From contig NZ_FODZ01000001.1 in NCBI RefSeq assembly GCF_900110505.1, positions 762,861-826,860 of the forward strand: a DNA stretch of 64,000 bases, written 5' to 3'. Shown here piece by piece: positions 55,847-64,000 of the stretch. Numbering within the stretch: the stretch's first letter is position 1; every line of letters begins with the position of its first letter. A program made the position numbers and the translations under genes. Below the pieces are notes generated by a model. The model ran no database searches, was not told the origin of the DNA, and was given only the letters and a program-made list of their open reading frames with translations. This DNA comes from Luteibacter sp. UNC138MFCol5.1 (GTDB taxonomy: Bacteria > Pseudomonadota > Gammaproteobacteria > Xanthomonadales > Rhodanobacteraceae).

Positions 55847-58735
55847 ATGAATGCCACGACGCCTGCTCAGCGCGAGAGCACAGAACTACGCGCACTGATC
55901 GACACCCGTTACGCGGATGTGATGGCCGCGTGCCGCGCTGCGCGCATTCCGTTGCACGACGATGCCGGCGTCGCCGAGCGGGTGCGACGCACCTTGCTCG
56001 CCTCCGACTTCGCGTTCGACGTGCTGCGGCGACAGCCGGAACTTCTGGGTCCTGCCGGGCTCGAGCGGCTGCGGGCGAGCGCGGATGCGGGCACGCGCGG
56101 CGCCACGCTCGACCTGTCGGCGGATGAAGACCTCTGCATGGCGACGCTGCGCCGGTTCCGGCACGCCGAGGCCCTGCGCATCGTGTTCCGCGACGTCAAC
56201 GGGCTGGACGACATCGATGAAACCCTGTCGTCGACCAGCGTGCTCTACGAGACGCTCCTCGAGGCGGCGCTGCGCTGGTCGGAGAGCGCGCTGCACGCAC
56301 GTTACGGACAGCCGCGCGACGGCGCGGGCGTGGCGCAGCGGATGGTCGTGCTGGGTTTCGGCAAGCTCGGCGGCAACGAGCTGAATTTCTCGTCCGACAT
56401 CGATCTCGTCCTCGCCTATGCGCACGGCGGCGAGACCGACGGCGCGCGGCCGCTCGACAACGCGGAGTACTTCGTCCGCGAAGCGCGACAGCTGGTGCGC
56501 CTGCTCGCGGAGCCCACCGTGGACGGCATCTGCGCGCGGGTCGACCTGCGGCTGCGCCCGTTCGGTCAGGCGGGGCGCCTCGCGCTGCCGTTCAGCGCGA
56601 TGGAGCAGTACTACCAGCGCGAGGGCCGCGACTGGGAACGCTACGCGTGGATCAAGGCGCGTCCCGTCGCGGGCGATCGGCTGACCGGGCGCGAGCTGCA
56701 GGACATGCTGCGGCCGTTCGTCTACCGGCGTTACCTCGATTACACCGCGTTCGCAGGACTGCGCGAGATGAAGGCGCTGATCGACGCCGAAGTCGCACGC
56801 AAGGACCTTGCGGGAAATCTCAAGCTCGGCCCGGGCGGCATCCGCGAGATCGAATTCGTGGTGCAGCTCATACAGATGATCCGCGGCGGGCGCGATCCGT
56901 CGCTCCGCGTGCGCGGCCTGCTCCCGGCCCTCAAGGCCTGCGAGGCACGCGGCTACATTCCCGCCGCCCGAGCGAAGCTGCTGCGCGCGGCCTATGTCTT
57001 CCTCCGGCGCCTCGAGAACCGCGTGCAGATGCTGCGCGACGCGCAGACGCACGACATCCCCGACGACGCGCTGTCGCGCGAGCGGCTGGCGCTTGGACTC
57101 GGTTACGCGAGCTGGGACGAGCTGGCGGTGGAACTGGCGCGCCATCGCAGCGCGGTCTCCGCGGAATTCGCCGCGGTCCTCGTGCCGGAGGCCGGCGGCA
57201 CCGCCACGGCGCCGGTCGCCGACATCGCCTTGTGGGCGGCCGCGCGCGACGAATCCCTGACCTCCGCCGCGATGGAAGCGTCGGGCTTCGTGCCGGGTGC
57301 CGACGTCGCCGCCGAGATGGTCAGGCTGCCGCAGGCCGCCGCCGTGCGGTCGATGTCGGCGCGCTCGGCCGAACGCCTCGAACGCCTGATGCCGCAGCTG
57401 ATCGACGCCGCGCGCGGCAGCGTGTCGCCCACGGCGAGCCTGCTGCGCATGCTGCGCCTCGTGCAGGCGGTGGCGCGCCGCTCGTCGTACCTCGCGCTGC
57501 TCGACGAACAGCCCAACGCGCGGCGCCGCGTGGCGAGCGTGTTCGCGGACAGCGCGTTCCTCGCGGAACGCGTCATCGCGCAGCCGCTGCTGCTCGACGA
57601 CGTGCTCGACCCGCGCATCGACAAGCTGCCGCTGAAGCGCGCGGACATCGCCGCGGAGATCGCCCGCACGCTCGGCGCTCTGGACGAGCGCGACGCCGAG
57701 CGCGAGCTCGAACGCATCAACGAATTCCGCTCGAGCATCGCGTTCCGGCTCGGTCTCGCGTTCAACGACGGCCGGGCCGACGCGACAGCCACCGCGCGGC
57801 GCCTGGGCGGCCTCGCGGAAGCCGTGGTCGCGGCGATCCTCGCGCTCGCCACGCGCGAGCTCACCGCCCAGCACGGACGCCTGCCCGGCGAGGGCAGCGG
57901 CTTCGCGGTGCTCGGGTACGGCAGCCTGGGTGGGGAGGAGCTGGGCTTCGCCTCCGACCTCGATCTCGTGTTCGTCTACGACGGCCGGCGCGCCAACGCG
58001 ATGAGCGATGGCCCGCGGTCGGTCGACGGCACGCGCTGGTACCAGCGGCTGGCCCAGCGCGTCATGCACTGGCTCAGCGTGCAGACGCATGCCGGCAAGC
58101 TCTACGACGTCGACACGCGCCTGCGGCCCGATGGCTCGAAGGGGCTGCTGGTCGCGAGCGTCGACGCGTTCGAGGCCTATCAGCGCGACCGCGCCTGGAC
58201 GTGGGAGCACCAGGCGTTGCTGCGCGCGCGCCCCGTGGCCGGCGACCCGAAGCTGGGCGACATGCTCATGGCCATCCGGCGCGACATCCTTGGGACGCCG
58301 CGCGACGTCGCGCGGGTGTACGACGAGGTGGGCACCATGCGTGCCCGCTGGCGCGCGGAGCGCGATCGCTCGGATGCGTCGCGCATCGACCTCAAGCAGG
58401 GGCCCGGTGCGCTGATCGACATCGAGTTCGTGCTGCAGGGCATGGTGCTCGCGCACGCGGCCACGCATCCGTCGATCCTCGACACGCCCGCGAGCAGCGC
58501 CCTGATCGACGTGCTGCGCGACGTGGGAGTTCTGACGGAGGCGCAGGCCGATACGTTGCACGTGGCCCACGCCGATCTGTTGCAGATGGGGCTGACCTGC
58601 ACGCTCGACCTGCGCTCGCGCATCGCGGCGCGCACGCCGGAACTGGAGGCGCTGTGCGCGTCGGTGCGCCAGGTGACGGCCGCGCTGGGCTTCGATTTCG
58701 ACCGACGCGACGAGGCCGCGGTGCAAGGTGCCTGA
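55847..58735 (+). CDS. glnE: Glutamine synthetase adenylyltransferase/deadenylase
   Basis: A 962 aa bifunctional enzyme that adenylylates and deadenylylates glutamine synthetase in response to PII. The N-terminal adenylyl-removing domain has GKLGGNELNFSSDIDL, and the C-terminal adenylylation domain has GSLGGEELGFASDLDL. E. coli GlnE has 946 aa. ATG at 55847 fits the family. A CACAAT box at 55832-55837 may be a weak -10. The central region contains GPGGIREIEFVVQLIQ. Confidence 0.97.
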   Translation: MNATTPAQRESTELRALIDTRYADVMAACRAARIPLHDDAGVAERVRRTLLASDFAFDVLRRQPELLGPAGLERLRASADAGTRGATLDLSADEDLCMATLRRFRHAEALRIVFRDVNGLDDIDETLSSTSVLYETLLEAALRWSESALHARYGQPRDGAGVAQRMVVLGFGKLGGNELNFSSDIDLVLAYAHGGETDGARPLDNAEYFVREARQLVRLLAEPTVDGICARVDLRLRPFGQAGRLALPFSAMEQYYQREGRDWERYAWIKARPVAGDRLTGRELQDMLRPFVYRRYLDYTAFAGLREMKALIDAEVARKDLAGNLKLGPGGIREIEFVVQLIQMIRGGRDPSLRVRGLLPALKACEARGYIPAARAKLLRAAYVFLRRLENRVQMLRDAQTHDIPDDALSRERLALGLGYASWDELAVELARHRSAVSAEFAAVLVPEAGGTATAPVADIALWAAARDESLTSAAMEASGFVPGADVAAEMVRLPQAAAVRSMSARSAERLERLMPQLIDAARGSVSPTASLLRMLRLVQAVARRSSYLALLDEQPNARRRVASVFADSAFLAERVIAQPLLLDDVLDPRIDKLPLKRADIAAEIARTLGALDERDAERELERINEFRSSIAFRLGLAFNDGRADATATARRLGGLAEAVVAAILALATRELTAQHGRLPGEGSGFAVLGYGSLGGEELGFASDLDLVFVYDGRRANAMSDGPRSVDGTRWYQRLAQRVMHWLSVQTHAGKLYDVDTRLRPDGSKGLLVASVDAFEAYQRDRAWTWEHQALLRARPVAGDPKLGDMLMAIRRDILGTPRDVARVYDEVGTMRARWRAERDRSDASRIDLKQGPGALIDIEFVLQGMVLAHAATHPSILDTPASSALIDVLRDVGVLTEAQADTLHVAHADLLQMGLTCTLDLRSRIAARTPELEALCASVRQVTAALGFDFDRRDEAAVQGA

Positions 58736-58783
58736 GCGTCCGCGCGGCGCTATGCTGTGCGGCCGCTCATGGATGCGATACCG

Positions 58784-59713
58784 ATGACCCGTACCCCGTT
58801 GCTGATCGACACCGACCCCGGCGTGGACGACGCCCTCGCCATTCTCATGGCGCACGAGCATGCGGACGTGTCCGCCCTGACCGTCGCCGCCGGCAACGTG
58901 GGGCTCGGGCATACGGTGCGCAACGCGCTGACGCTGGTGGAGCTCATCGGCGCCACCACCCCGGTGTTCCCGGGCTGCCCGTCGCCGCTGGTGCGCGATC
59001 CGGACGAGGATGCCGCTTTCGTCCACGGTGCCGACGGGTTCGGTGACGTGGGCTTCGACGAGCCGGCCCATCCGGCGCAGGCCGAGCACGCCGCGCTGGC
59101 GCTCCTGCGGCTGACCCGCGAGCGTCCGGGCGAGCTCACGCTCGTGGCGCTCGGCCCGCTGACGAACCTCGCGCTGGCCGTGCGCCTCGACCCGTCGCTG
59201 CCGGAGCGCGTCAAGCGCCTCGTCATCATGGGTGGCGCGGTCACGGGTCACGGCAACACCGGCAAAATCCCCGCCGAGTTCAACATCGGCTTCGACCCCG
59301 AGGCCGCGCACGTCGTGTTCGAGGCGTTTCCGATGTTCGACCTCGTGGACTGGGAGGCGACGGTGCGCCATGCGTTCCCGGACGACGTCTACGAAGGCTG
59401 GGTGGCCTCGGGCGACGCCAGGGCGACGTTCTTCGAGAAGATCTTCGGCACCGCCCGTCGCTTCAACGCCGAGCACGAGCGCACCGGCTTCATCGCCGCC
59501 GACGCCCTGGCCATGGCCGTGGCGATCGACCCCGGGATGATCCTGCGCGCCGAGACCCGCCACGTGGCGATCGAACTGGACGGCCGCCTGACCCGCGGCG
59601 CGACGGTCGTCGACTGGCAGCGGCGCCTGGGCGGCCGGCCGAACGCCCGCATCGTGCTCGAGGTCGACCAGGCCCGCTTCGGCGAGCTGATCGCGGGGGC
59701 CCTGGGGGCCTGA
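58784..59713 (+). CDS. Inosine-uridine preferring nucleoside hydrolase
   Basis: A 309 aa nucleoside hydrolase that splits nucleosides into base and ribose. The Asp cluster [14 protein letters not shown] near the N-terminus binds the calcium and ribose, and [14 protein letters not shown] and [11 protein letters not shown] complete the site. Starts at 58769 and 58784 are possible; neither has a clear ribosome site. It follows glnE by about 50 bp and may be co-transcribed. Confidence 0.9.
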   Translation: MTRTPLLIDTDPGVDDALAILMAHEHADVSALTVAAGNVGLGHTVRNALTLVELIGATTPVFPGCPSPLVRDPDEDAAFVHGADGFGDVGFDEPAHPAQAEHAALALLRLTRERPGELTLVALGPLTNLALAVRLDPSLPERVKRLVIMGGAVTGHGNTGKIPAEFNIGFDPEAAHVVFEAFPMFDLVDWEATVRHAFPDDVYEGWVASGDARATFFEKIFGTARRFNAEHERTGFIAADALAMAVAIDPGMILRAETRHVAIELDGRLTRGATVVDWQRRLGGRPNARIVLEVDQARFGELIAGALGA

Positions 59714-59731
59714 GCCGGCCCCTGGGGCAGG

Positions 59732-59760
59732 TTGCGCCCTGGCCGGGCGCTGGTTACAAT
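59732..59760 (+). promoter_or_regulatory. Sigma-70 promoter of rpmE2
   Basis: TTGCGC (59732-59737) and TACAAT (59755-59760) are 17 bp apart, giving a start about 30 bp before the rpmE2 ATG. No Zur box is evident. Confidence 0.65.
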
Positions 59761-59798
59761 GCCGCTCTTTTCACCCCGCTATTTCTCAGGTTCAAGCC

Positions 59799-60044
59799 AT
59801 GAAAGAGAACATCCACCCGAATTACCAGCCGGTCGTCTTCCAGGACCTGTCGTCGGATTTCGCGTTCCTGACGCGCTCGACGATGTCCAGCAAGGAGACC
59901 GTCAAGTGGGAAGACGGCAACGAGTACCCGGTGATCAAGCTCGATATCACCAGCCACTCGCACCCGTTCTACACCGGCAAGCAGAAGACGCTGGACGTCG
60001 GCGGCCGCGTCGACAAGTTCCGTCAGCGCTACGGCAAGAAGTAA
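59799..60044 (+). CDS. rpmE2: Type B (zinc-free) 50S ribosomal protein L31
   Basis: An 81 aa L31 paralogue starting [20 protein letters not shown]. It has the type B pattern and no Cys in place of the zinc-binding CxxC of type A L31. Type B forms replace type A in ribosomes under zinc shortage in many bacteria. It is a single gene with its own promoter and terminator. Confidence 0.95.
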   Translation: MKENIHPNYQPVVFQDLSSDFAFLTRSTMSSKETVKWEDGNEYPVIKLDITSHSHPFYTGKQKTLDVGGRVDKFRQRYGKK

Positions 60045-60091
60045 TACCGCGAATTCCGCGCGCCGCTCGCGGGGTGGCGTTTCGCGAGGAT

Positions 60092-60137
60092 CGAAGACAC
60101 GGGGCAGGCCCACGGCTTGCCCCGTGTCTTTTTGCGT
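60092..60137 (+). terminator. Strong rho-independent terminator of rpmE2
   Basis: The arms GACACGGGGCA and TGCCCCGTGTC, extended by GGCC/GGCT pairs, enclose a short loop and are followed by TTTTT. It is one of the longest stems in the window. Confidence 0.9.
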
Positions 60138-60181
60138 CCGCGATCTGCACGTTCGTCTAACGGACGTTTGAATGGGCTGTG

Positions 60182-60190
60182 TGCGATAAT
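60182..60190 (+). promoter_or_regulatory. Extended -10 promoter of gltA
   Basis: TGCGATAAT fits an extended -10 element; no good -35 box is seen 17 bp upstream. It leaves a leader of about 110 bp before the gltA GTG. The leader shows no riboswitch that I recognise. Confidence 0.5.
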
Positions 60191-60307
60191 GGGGAACTTC
60201 GGTCGCACGTCGTGACCGGTACGGCGCCTCCCCCACGGTGTCGTTTTCCACCATCGGTACGCCGATCCCGCCCGCGGGCGGCGGCAACAGAACAAGAGGA
60301 GCTCGCC

Positions 60308-61603
60308 GTGTCCGACGCCAAAACCGTCAAATTGGTCGATGAATCCAACAAGCCCGTGAGCGAACTGCCGGTCATCGGCGGCACGCTCGGCGCCGAGTGC
60401 GTCGACATCGGCACGCTGTACAAGGACACCGGTTACTTCACCTACGATCCGGGCTACGGCAGCACCGCCAGCACCAAGAGCGCGATCACGTACATCGACG
60501 GCGACAAGGGCGTCCTCCTGTACCGCGGCTACCCGATCGAGCAGCTGGCCGAGAAGTCCACCTTCCTCGAAACCTCCTACCTGCTCCTCAACGGCGAACT
60601 GCCGTCGAAGGCCGAGTTCGCGAAGTTCGAGAGCGAGATCACGCATCACTCGATGATGCACGAGAACCTCAAGGACTTCCTCAAGGGCTTCCACCACAAC
60701 GCGCATCCGATGGCCATGCTGGCCGCGTCGATCGCGTCGCTGTCGGCCTTCTACCACGACGACCTCGACGTCGATAACGCGGACGACCGCAAGCTCGCCG
60801 CCATTCGCCTGATCGCGAAGATGCCGACGATCTCCGCGGCCATCTACCGCCATTCGATCGGCTGGCCGACCCGCTACCCGCGCAACAACCTCGAGTACGT
60901 CACGCGCTTCCTGCACACCATGTTCGAAGTGCCGAGCGAGCCGCTCGAGCTGAACCCGGTGGTCGCCAAGGCGCTCGACCTGCTGTTCATCCTGCACGCC
61001 GACCACGAGCAGAACGCGTCGACCTCCACGGTCCGCCTCGTCGGCTCGACGGGCGCCAACCCGTACGCCTCGGTCGCCGCCGGCATCACTGCGCTCTGGG
61101 GTCCGGCCCACGGCGGCGCGAACGAAGCCGTGCTGCTCCAGCTCGAGGAAATCGGCACGGCCGACAAGGTCGAGACGGCGGTCAAGCGCGCCAAGGACAA
61201 GAACGATCCGTTCCGCCTGATGGGCTTCGGCCACCGCGTGTACAAGAACTTCGATCCGCGCGCCAAGATCATCCGCGAGATGTGCCACAAGGTGCTCAAC
61301 GAGCTCGGCGTCAACGACCCGCTGCTCGACGTCGCGATGAAGCTGGAAGAGGCCGCGCTGAAGGACGACTACTTCGTGGAGCGCAAGCTCTACCCGAACG
61401 TCGACTTCTACTCGGGCATCATCTACAAGGCCCTGGGCATCCCGACCGAGATGTTCACCGTCATGTTCGCCATCGCGCGCACGTCGGGCTGGATCTCCCA
61501 CTGGATCGAGCAGCACGAGACCCCGGGATCGCGCATCGGCCGTCCGCGCCAGATCTACACGGGCGCCGACGTTCGCGATTACGTCCCGAACGACAAGCGC
61601 TAA
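60308..61603 (+). CDS. gltA: Citrate synthase
   Basis: A 431 aa hexameric-type enzyme that condenses oxaloacetate and acetyl-CoA to citrate. The active-site residues are His268 in GPAHGGANE, His309 in MGFGHRVYK and Asp366 in NVDFYSG. They match E. coli H264/H305/D362 with an offset of four. GTG at 60308, 6 bp after AGAGGAG, was chosen. A longer in-frame extension to 60179 is rejected for lack of a ribosome site. Confidence 0.98.
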   Translation: MSDAKTVKLVDESNKPVSELPVIGGTLGAECVDIGTLYKDTGYFTYDPGYGSTASTKSAITYIDGDKGVLLYRGYPIEQLAEKSTFLETSYLLLNGELPSKAEFAKFESEITHHSMMHENLKDFLKGFHHNAHPMAMLAASIASLSAFYHDDLDVDNADDRKLAAIRLIAKMPTISAAIYRHSIGWPTRYPRNNLEYVTRFLHTMFEVPSEPLELNPVVAKALDLLFILHADHEQNASTSTVRLVGSTGANPYASVAAGITALWGPAHGGANEAVLLQLEEIGTADKVETAVKRAKDKNDPFRLMGFGHRVYKNFDPRAKIIREMCHKVLNELGVNDPLLDVAMKLEEAALKDDYFVERKLYPNVDFYSGIIYKALGIPTEMFTVMFAIARTSGWISHWIEQHETPGSRIGRPRQIYTGADVRDYVPNDKR

Positions 61604-61608
61604 GAAAG

Positions 61609-61638
61609 AAAAACCCCGCGAAAGCGGGGTTTTTTTTG
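61609..61638 (+). terminator. Rho-independent terminator of gltA
   Basis: AAAAACCCCGC, a GAAA loop and GCGGGGTTTTTTTT form a classic terminator within 10 bp of the gltA stop codon. Confidence 0.95.
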
Positions 61639-61652
61639 TTCTCGCGGGACCG

Positions 61653-61748
61653 GTAGGAGCGCGCCCTGCGCGCGACAGCTTTTTGCGAATGGGTCACAGG
61701 TCGCGTGATCACGGCCCCAACGGCGTCGCGCGCAGGGCGCGCTCCTAC
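61653..61748. repeat. Complete palindromic repeat (GTAGGAGCGCGCC type)
   Basis: The left arm GTAGGAGCGCGCCCTGCGCG pairs with the right arm CGCGCAGGGCGCGCTCCTAC. The central loop of about 50 bp is A/T-richer. It has the same outer ends as the element at 47673-47740 but a different core. Confidence 0.85.
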
Positions 61749-61770
61749 GGCGGAGCCAGCCACGTCGCCT

Positions 61771-62433
61771 TCAACACGACGCGTCGAACGCCGCGATGTC
61801 CTCTTCCGCCAGCAGCTGCTGGACCATCGAAGCCGTCGCCCGTCGCATCGGCCTTTCGTCGACGCGATCGAGCGGCGCCTGGCGCAGCGCGTCGACGGGC
61901 AGCACCGTGATGTCGAAGGGAATGCCGTCCGCGCCGAACAGCAGCACCGGGTAATCGACCTGATCCGCGCCCGGGTTCGACCAGCGCAGCCGTCGGCTCT
62001 GGGTCTCGAGCGGAATCCCCTGCTCGCGCAGGAACAGCCCGGGGGCTTCCGGATCGTCGCTGAAAACGTGCAGGCAGACCGCCGAATGTTCGTCCGCCGT
62101 GCCTTCGAGCACGGCGCCGACCAGGCGCGCATCGAACGCGCGCATGAAGCGCATGGCTTCGACGGCGGCCTCGCGGCGAGCGCGCAACGCCTGCGGCTGC
62201 GTGTCGGCGTGGAAGATGCGCTGGTGCTCGCGCAACGCATCCTCGATCTCGTTGTTCCGGGGCAGCGCCTGGGTGTCGACGATGCCGAGCCGCTCGGCGG
62301 CCTTGAGTTTCGCGTGGTGGAAGTCACGGATGCCATGCTCGCTCATCAGGCGCGCCGCCTCCTGGGCGACGAGGACGCGGTTGCGTTGCGTCCGGTCCTG
62401 GGCATGGATCCTGTGGTGTTCGCCTCGTGCCAT
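61771..62433 (-). CDS. Conserved hypothetical protein
   Basis: A 220 aa protein starting MARGEHHRIHAQDRTQRNRV, common in Xanthomonadales but without known function. It has an N-terminal basic helix region (AAEMRFMRAFDAR later is helical) and a conserved LLFGADGIPFDITVLP stretch near the C-terminus. No catalytic motif is visible. It ends the group that begins with mrcA, 58 bp upstream. Confidence 0.75.
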   Translation of the reverse strand: MARGEHHRIHAQDRTQRNRVLVAQEAARLMSEHGIRDFHHAKLKAAERLGIVDTQALPRNNEIEDALREHQRIFHADTQPQALRARREAAVEAMRFMRAFDARLVGAVLEGTADEHSAVCLHVFSDDPEAPGLFLREQGIPLETQSRRLRWSNPGADQVDYPVLLFGADGIPFDITVLPVDALRQAPLDRVDERPMRRATASMVQQLLAEEDIAAFDASC

Positions 62434-62491
62434 GACTCACCCCCGTTGAAGTGTTCGTGTACCAGGCGCGCGCACTCTCGCGCGGCGCGCG

Positions 62492-64000
62492 TCAGAAGAT
62501 GTCGTAGGCGTGTTCCTGCTGTTCCTCCTGCTGCTTCTGCGTCGCCTGTTCGCGAAGACGATCGACGTCCTCGACCTTCATGATTTCGTTCATGCCGCCG
62601 TTCGAAGGCAGGCCCGAACCCGGATCGACCTGCACCGTCGCGATGCCGGGCGGCATGGCGAGCGCGTGCGAGGGCTTGTCCTTGAGGACGGCGCCCATGT
62701 AGTCCATCCAGATCGGCAGCGCCGCCTTGGCGCCGAATTCGCCGCGGCCCAGCGAGCTGAAGTCGTCGAAGCCGACCCACACCGCCGACGAGATGTCGCC
62801 GTTGAACCCGACGAACCACGCGTCGCGGTGATCGTTCGTGGAGCCGGTCTTGCCGGCCAGGTCGTCGCGCCCCAGCGCCTTCGCGGCGGAACCGGTGCCG
62901 CGCTTGATCACGTCCTGCATCAGCGAGGTGACGAGGTAATCGTTGCGCACGTCGATCACGTGGGGCGCGAGCTTCGGCGCCTCCGAGGCGTTGGCGTGCG
63001 CGTCCGCCGGCAGCACAGCGTCGCCGGTGCCGCCGCCCGCGGTGCCGGCCGTCGCCGGGCGGGCCGGGATCAGCGCCGTGGAGGCCTGCGTGGGCGGGCC
63101 CGGCGGCGTGGGATTGAGCAGGCGCTCCTGGCATTCGGCGCACGCGCGTTCGGGGTTCGCGACGTAGACCGGGTTGCCGTCGCGATCGTCGATCCGCGAG
63201 ATGAAGTACGGCGTGACCAGGTAGCCGCCGTTGGCGAATACCGCGTAACCCCGCGCCATGCTCATCGGCGAGACCGATGCCGTGCCCAGCGCCAGCGACA
63301 GGTTCTGTGGCAGCGCGTCCGGCGTGAAGCCGAAGCGCGTCATGTATTCGCGTGCGAAGCGCAGGCCCATGGCGTCGAGCAGGCGGACGGAGACCAGGTT
63401 CTTCGACTGCACCAGCGCTTCGCGCAGGCGCATCGGGCCGCTGAACTTGTTGTCGTCGTTGGCCGGCGTCCACATGCCGTCCGGGCGCGACGGGTCAGGG
63501 AAGGCGACGGGGGCGTCGTTGACGATCGAGGCCGGCGTGAAACCGCGCTCGAAGGCGGCGGAATACAGGTAGGGCTTGAAGCTCGAGCCCGGCTGGCGTG
63601 CCGCCATCACGGCCCGGTTGAACTTCGACCGCGTGAAGCTGAAACCGCCGACGAGCGCGCGCACGGCGCCGTCCTCGGGATCGAGCGACACCAGCGCGGC
63701 CTGCACCGCCGGAATCTGCGTCAGGCGCCATTCCAGCTGGGCCGGCTCGGACGCGGCCGGCTTGCCTTCCTCGGTGGCGGCATCCTCGTTGACGTCGTCC
63801 TTCACGGCGTGGAACAGACGAACCACGTCGCCGCGCTTGAGCACGGCGTCGGCGCGCGTCGGGGCGGCGCCCGCCCGGCCTTCGTTGACGTAGGGACGTG
63901 CCCAGGCCATCGATGCCAGGCTCAGCGTGACCGTCTCCTTGGGCGAGAGGTACACCTTGGCCTCCTTCGCGCCGGTTTCCGTGACGATGCCGGGGATCAT
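62492..64000 (-). CDS. mrcA: Penicillin-binding protein 1A, C-terminal part (cut by window)
   Basis: The 502 visible residues are the transpeptidase half of a bifunctional class A PBP; the glycosyltransferase part lies beyond the right edge. The active-site motifs are SSFK (in RQPGSSFKPY), SKN (in VQSKNLV) and KTGST. A PCB_OB-like insertion precedes them, and a Pro/Ala-rich segment with Cys residues (ACAECQERL) follows. It cross-links peptidoglycan in the periplasm. The gene opens toward the left and ends 58 bp before the hypothetical gene. Confidence 0.93.
   Translation of the reverse strand: MIPGIVTETGAKEAKVYLSPKETVTLSLASMAWARPYVNEGRAGAAPTRADAVLKRGDVVRLFHAVKDDVNEDAATEEGKPAASEPAQLEWRLTQIPAVQAALVSLDPEDGAVRALVGGFSFTRSKFNRAVMAARQPGSSFKPYLYSAAFERGFTPASIVNDAPVAFPDPSRPDGMWTPANDDNKFSGPMRLREALVQSKNLVSVRLLDAMGLRFAREYMTRFGFTPDALPQNLSLALGTASVSPMSMARGYAVFANGGYLVTPYFISRIDDRDGNPVYVANPERACAECQERLLNPTPPGPPTQASTALIPARPATAGTAGGGTGDAVLPADAHANASEAPKLAPHVIDVRNDYLVTSLMQDVIKRGTGSAAKALGRDDLAGKTGSTNDHRDAWFVGFNGDISSAVWVGFDDFSSLGRGEFGAKAALPIWMDYMGAVLKDKPSHALAMPPGIATVQVDPGSGLPSNGGMNEIMKVEDVDRLREQATQKQQEEQQEHAYDIF

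Noticed and set aside
55886..59563. A 1225-codon minus-strand frame opposite glnE and the nucleoside hydrolase
   Set aside because: Both genes on the other strand have diagnostic motifs over their full length; the antisense frame is a GC artefact.

Overview
The window is about 64 kb of dense, high-GC chromosomal DNA from a gammaproteobacterium. The gene set points to Xanthomonadales, probably Rhodanobacteraceae (Luteibacter/Dyella-like): a zapA-6S RNA-fau locus, a CydP small subunit, a Xanthomonadales-type VirD4 with an XVIPCD effector, and interspersed palindromic repeats. The placement is an inference from gene content, not a computed taxonomy. Almost everything is ordinary chromosome organised in tight operons with 4-8 bp overlaps.

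Layout. 0-5.5 kb (minus): folE followed by mksF-mksE-mksB, an SMC-like condensin of the MksBEF/Wadjet (JetABC) class; no MksG/JetD nuclease is visible next to it. 5.5-9.6 kb (minus): rmuC, rpiA, an EVE-domain gene, 5-formyl-THF cyclo-ligase, 6S RNA, zapA and a zapB-like gene. 9.7-11.6 kb (plus): ygfB-pepP. 11.6-14.7 kb (minus): cydP-cydA-cydB-cydX (cytochrome bd oxidase). 14.9-17.4 kb: a membrane acyltransferase-like gene and pepQ. 17.4-20.7 kb (minus): DUF1631, PilZ and zinc-ribbon genes. 20.8-26.0 kb (minus): the accessory island, with VirD4 coupling protein, the remnant of a lost gene, a candidate immunity protein and a large XVIPCD effector. 26.2-30.2 kb: rph-GNAT-rdgB-hemW (minus) and yicC (plus).

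30.2-38.2 kb holds a hypothetical secreted protein, a frameshifted alpha/beta hydrolase, an OprD-like porin, an M14 carboxypeptidase, a penicillin-acylase-family enzyme and a periplasmic amidohydrolase, which look like a peptide/amide scavenging set. 38.3-40.8 kb has a small unknown gene, an SDR oxidoreductase and a divergent AraC regulator. 40.9-45.0 kb (plus): gmk-mlaFEDCB, with a MlaD carrying two tandem MCE domains. 45.2-47.5 kb (minus): aroQ-accB-accC. 47.7-51.5 kb (minus): cutA, dsbD (with two N-terminal DsbD-alpha domains), a TlpA-like thioredoxin and DUF1415. 51.5-53.7 kb (plus): groES-groEL, with a sigma-32-like promoter and a CIRCE operator. 53.8-59.7 kb: an LTA-synthase-family phosphotransferase (minus), glnE and a nucleoside hydrolase (plus). 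59.7-61.6 kb (plus): rpmE2 and gltA. 61.8-64.0 kb (minus): a conserved hypothetical gene and the C-terminal part of PBP1A (mrcA), cut by the window edge.

The most unusual parts are the VirD4/effector/immunity island with a decayed C-terminal copy of the immunity gene, the nuclease-less MksFEB operon coupled to folE, the double-MCE MlaD, the PilZ-DUF1631-zinc ribbon operon, and a family of palindromic repeats that share termini but differ inside. No tRNA, rRNA, CRISPR array, transposase or phage gene was seen.
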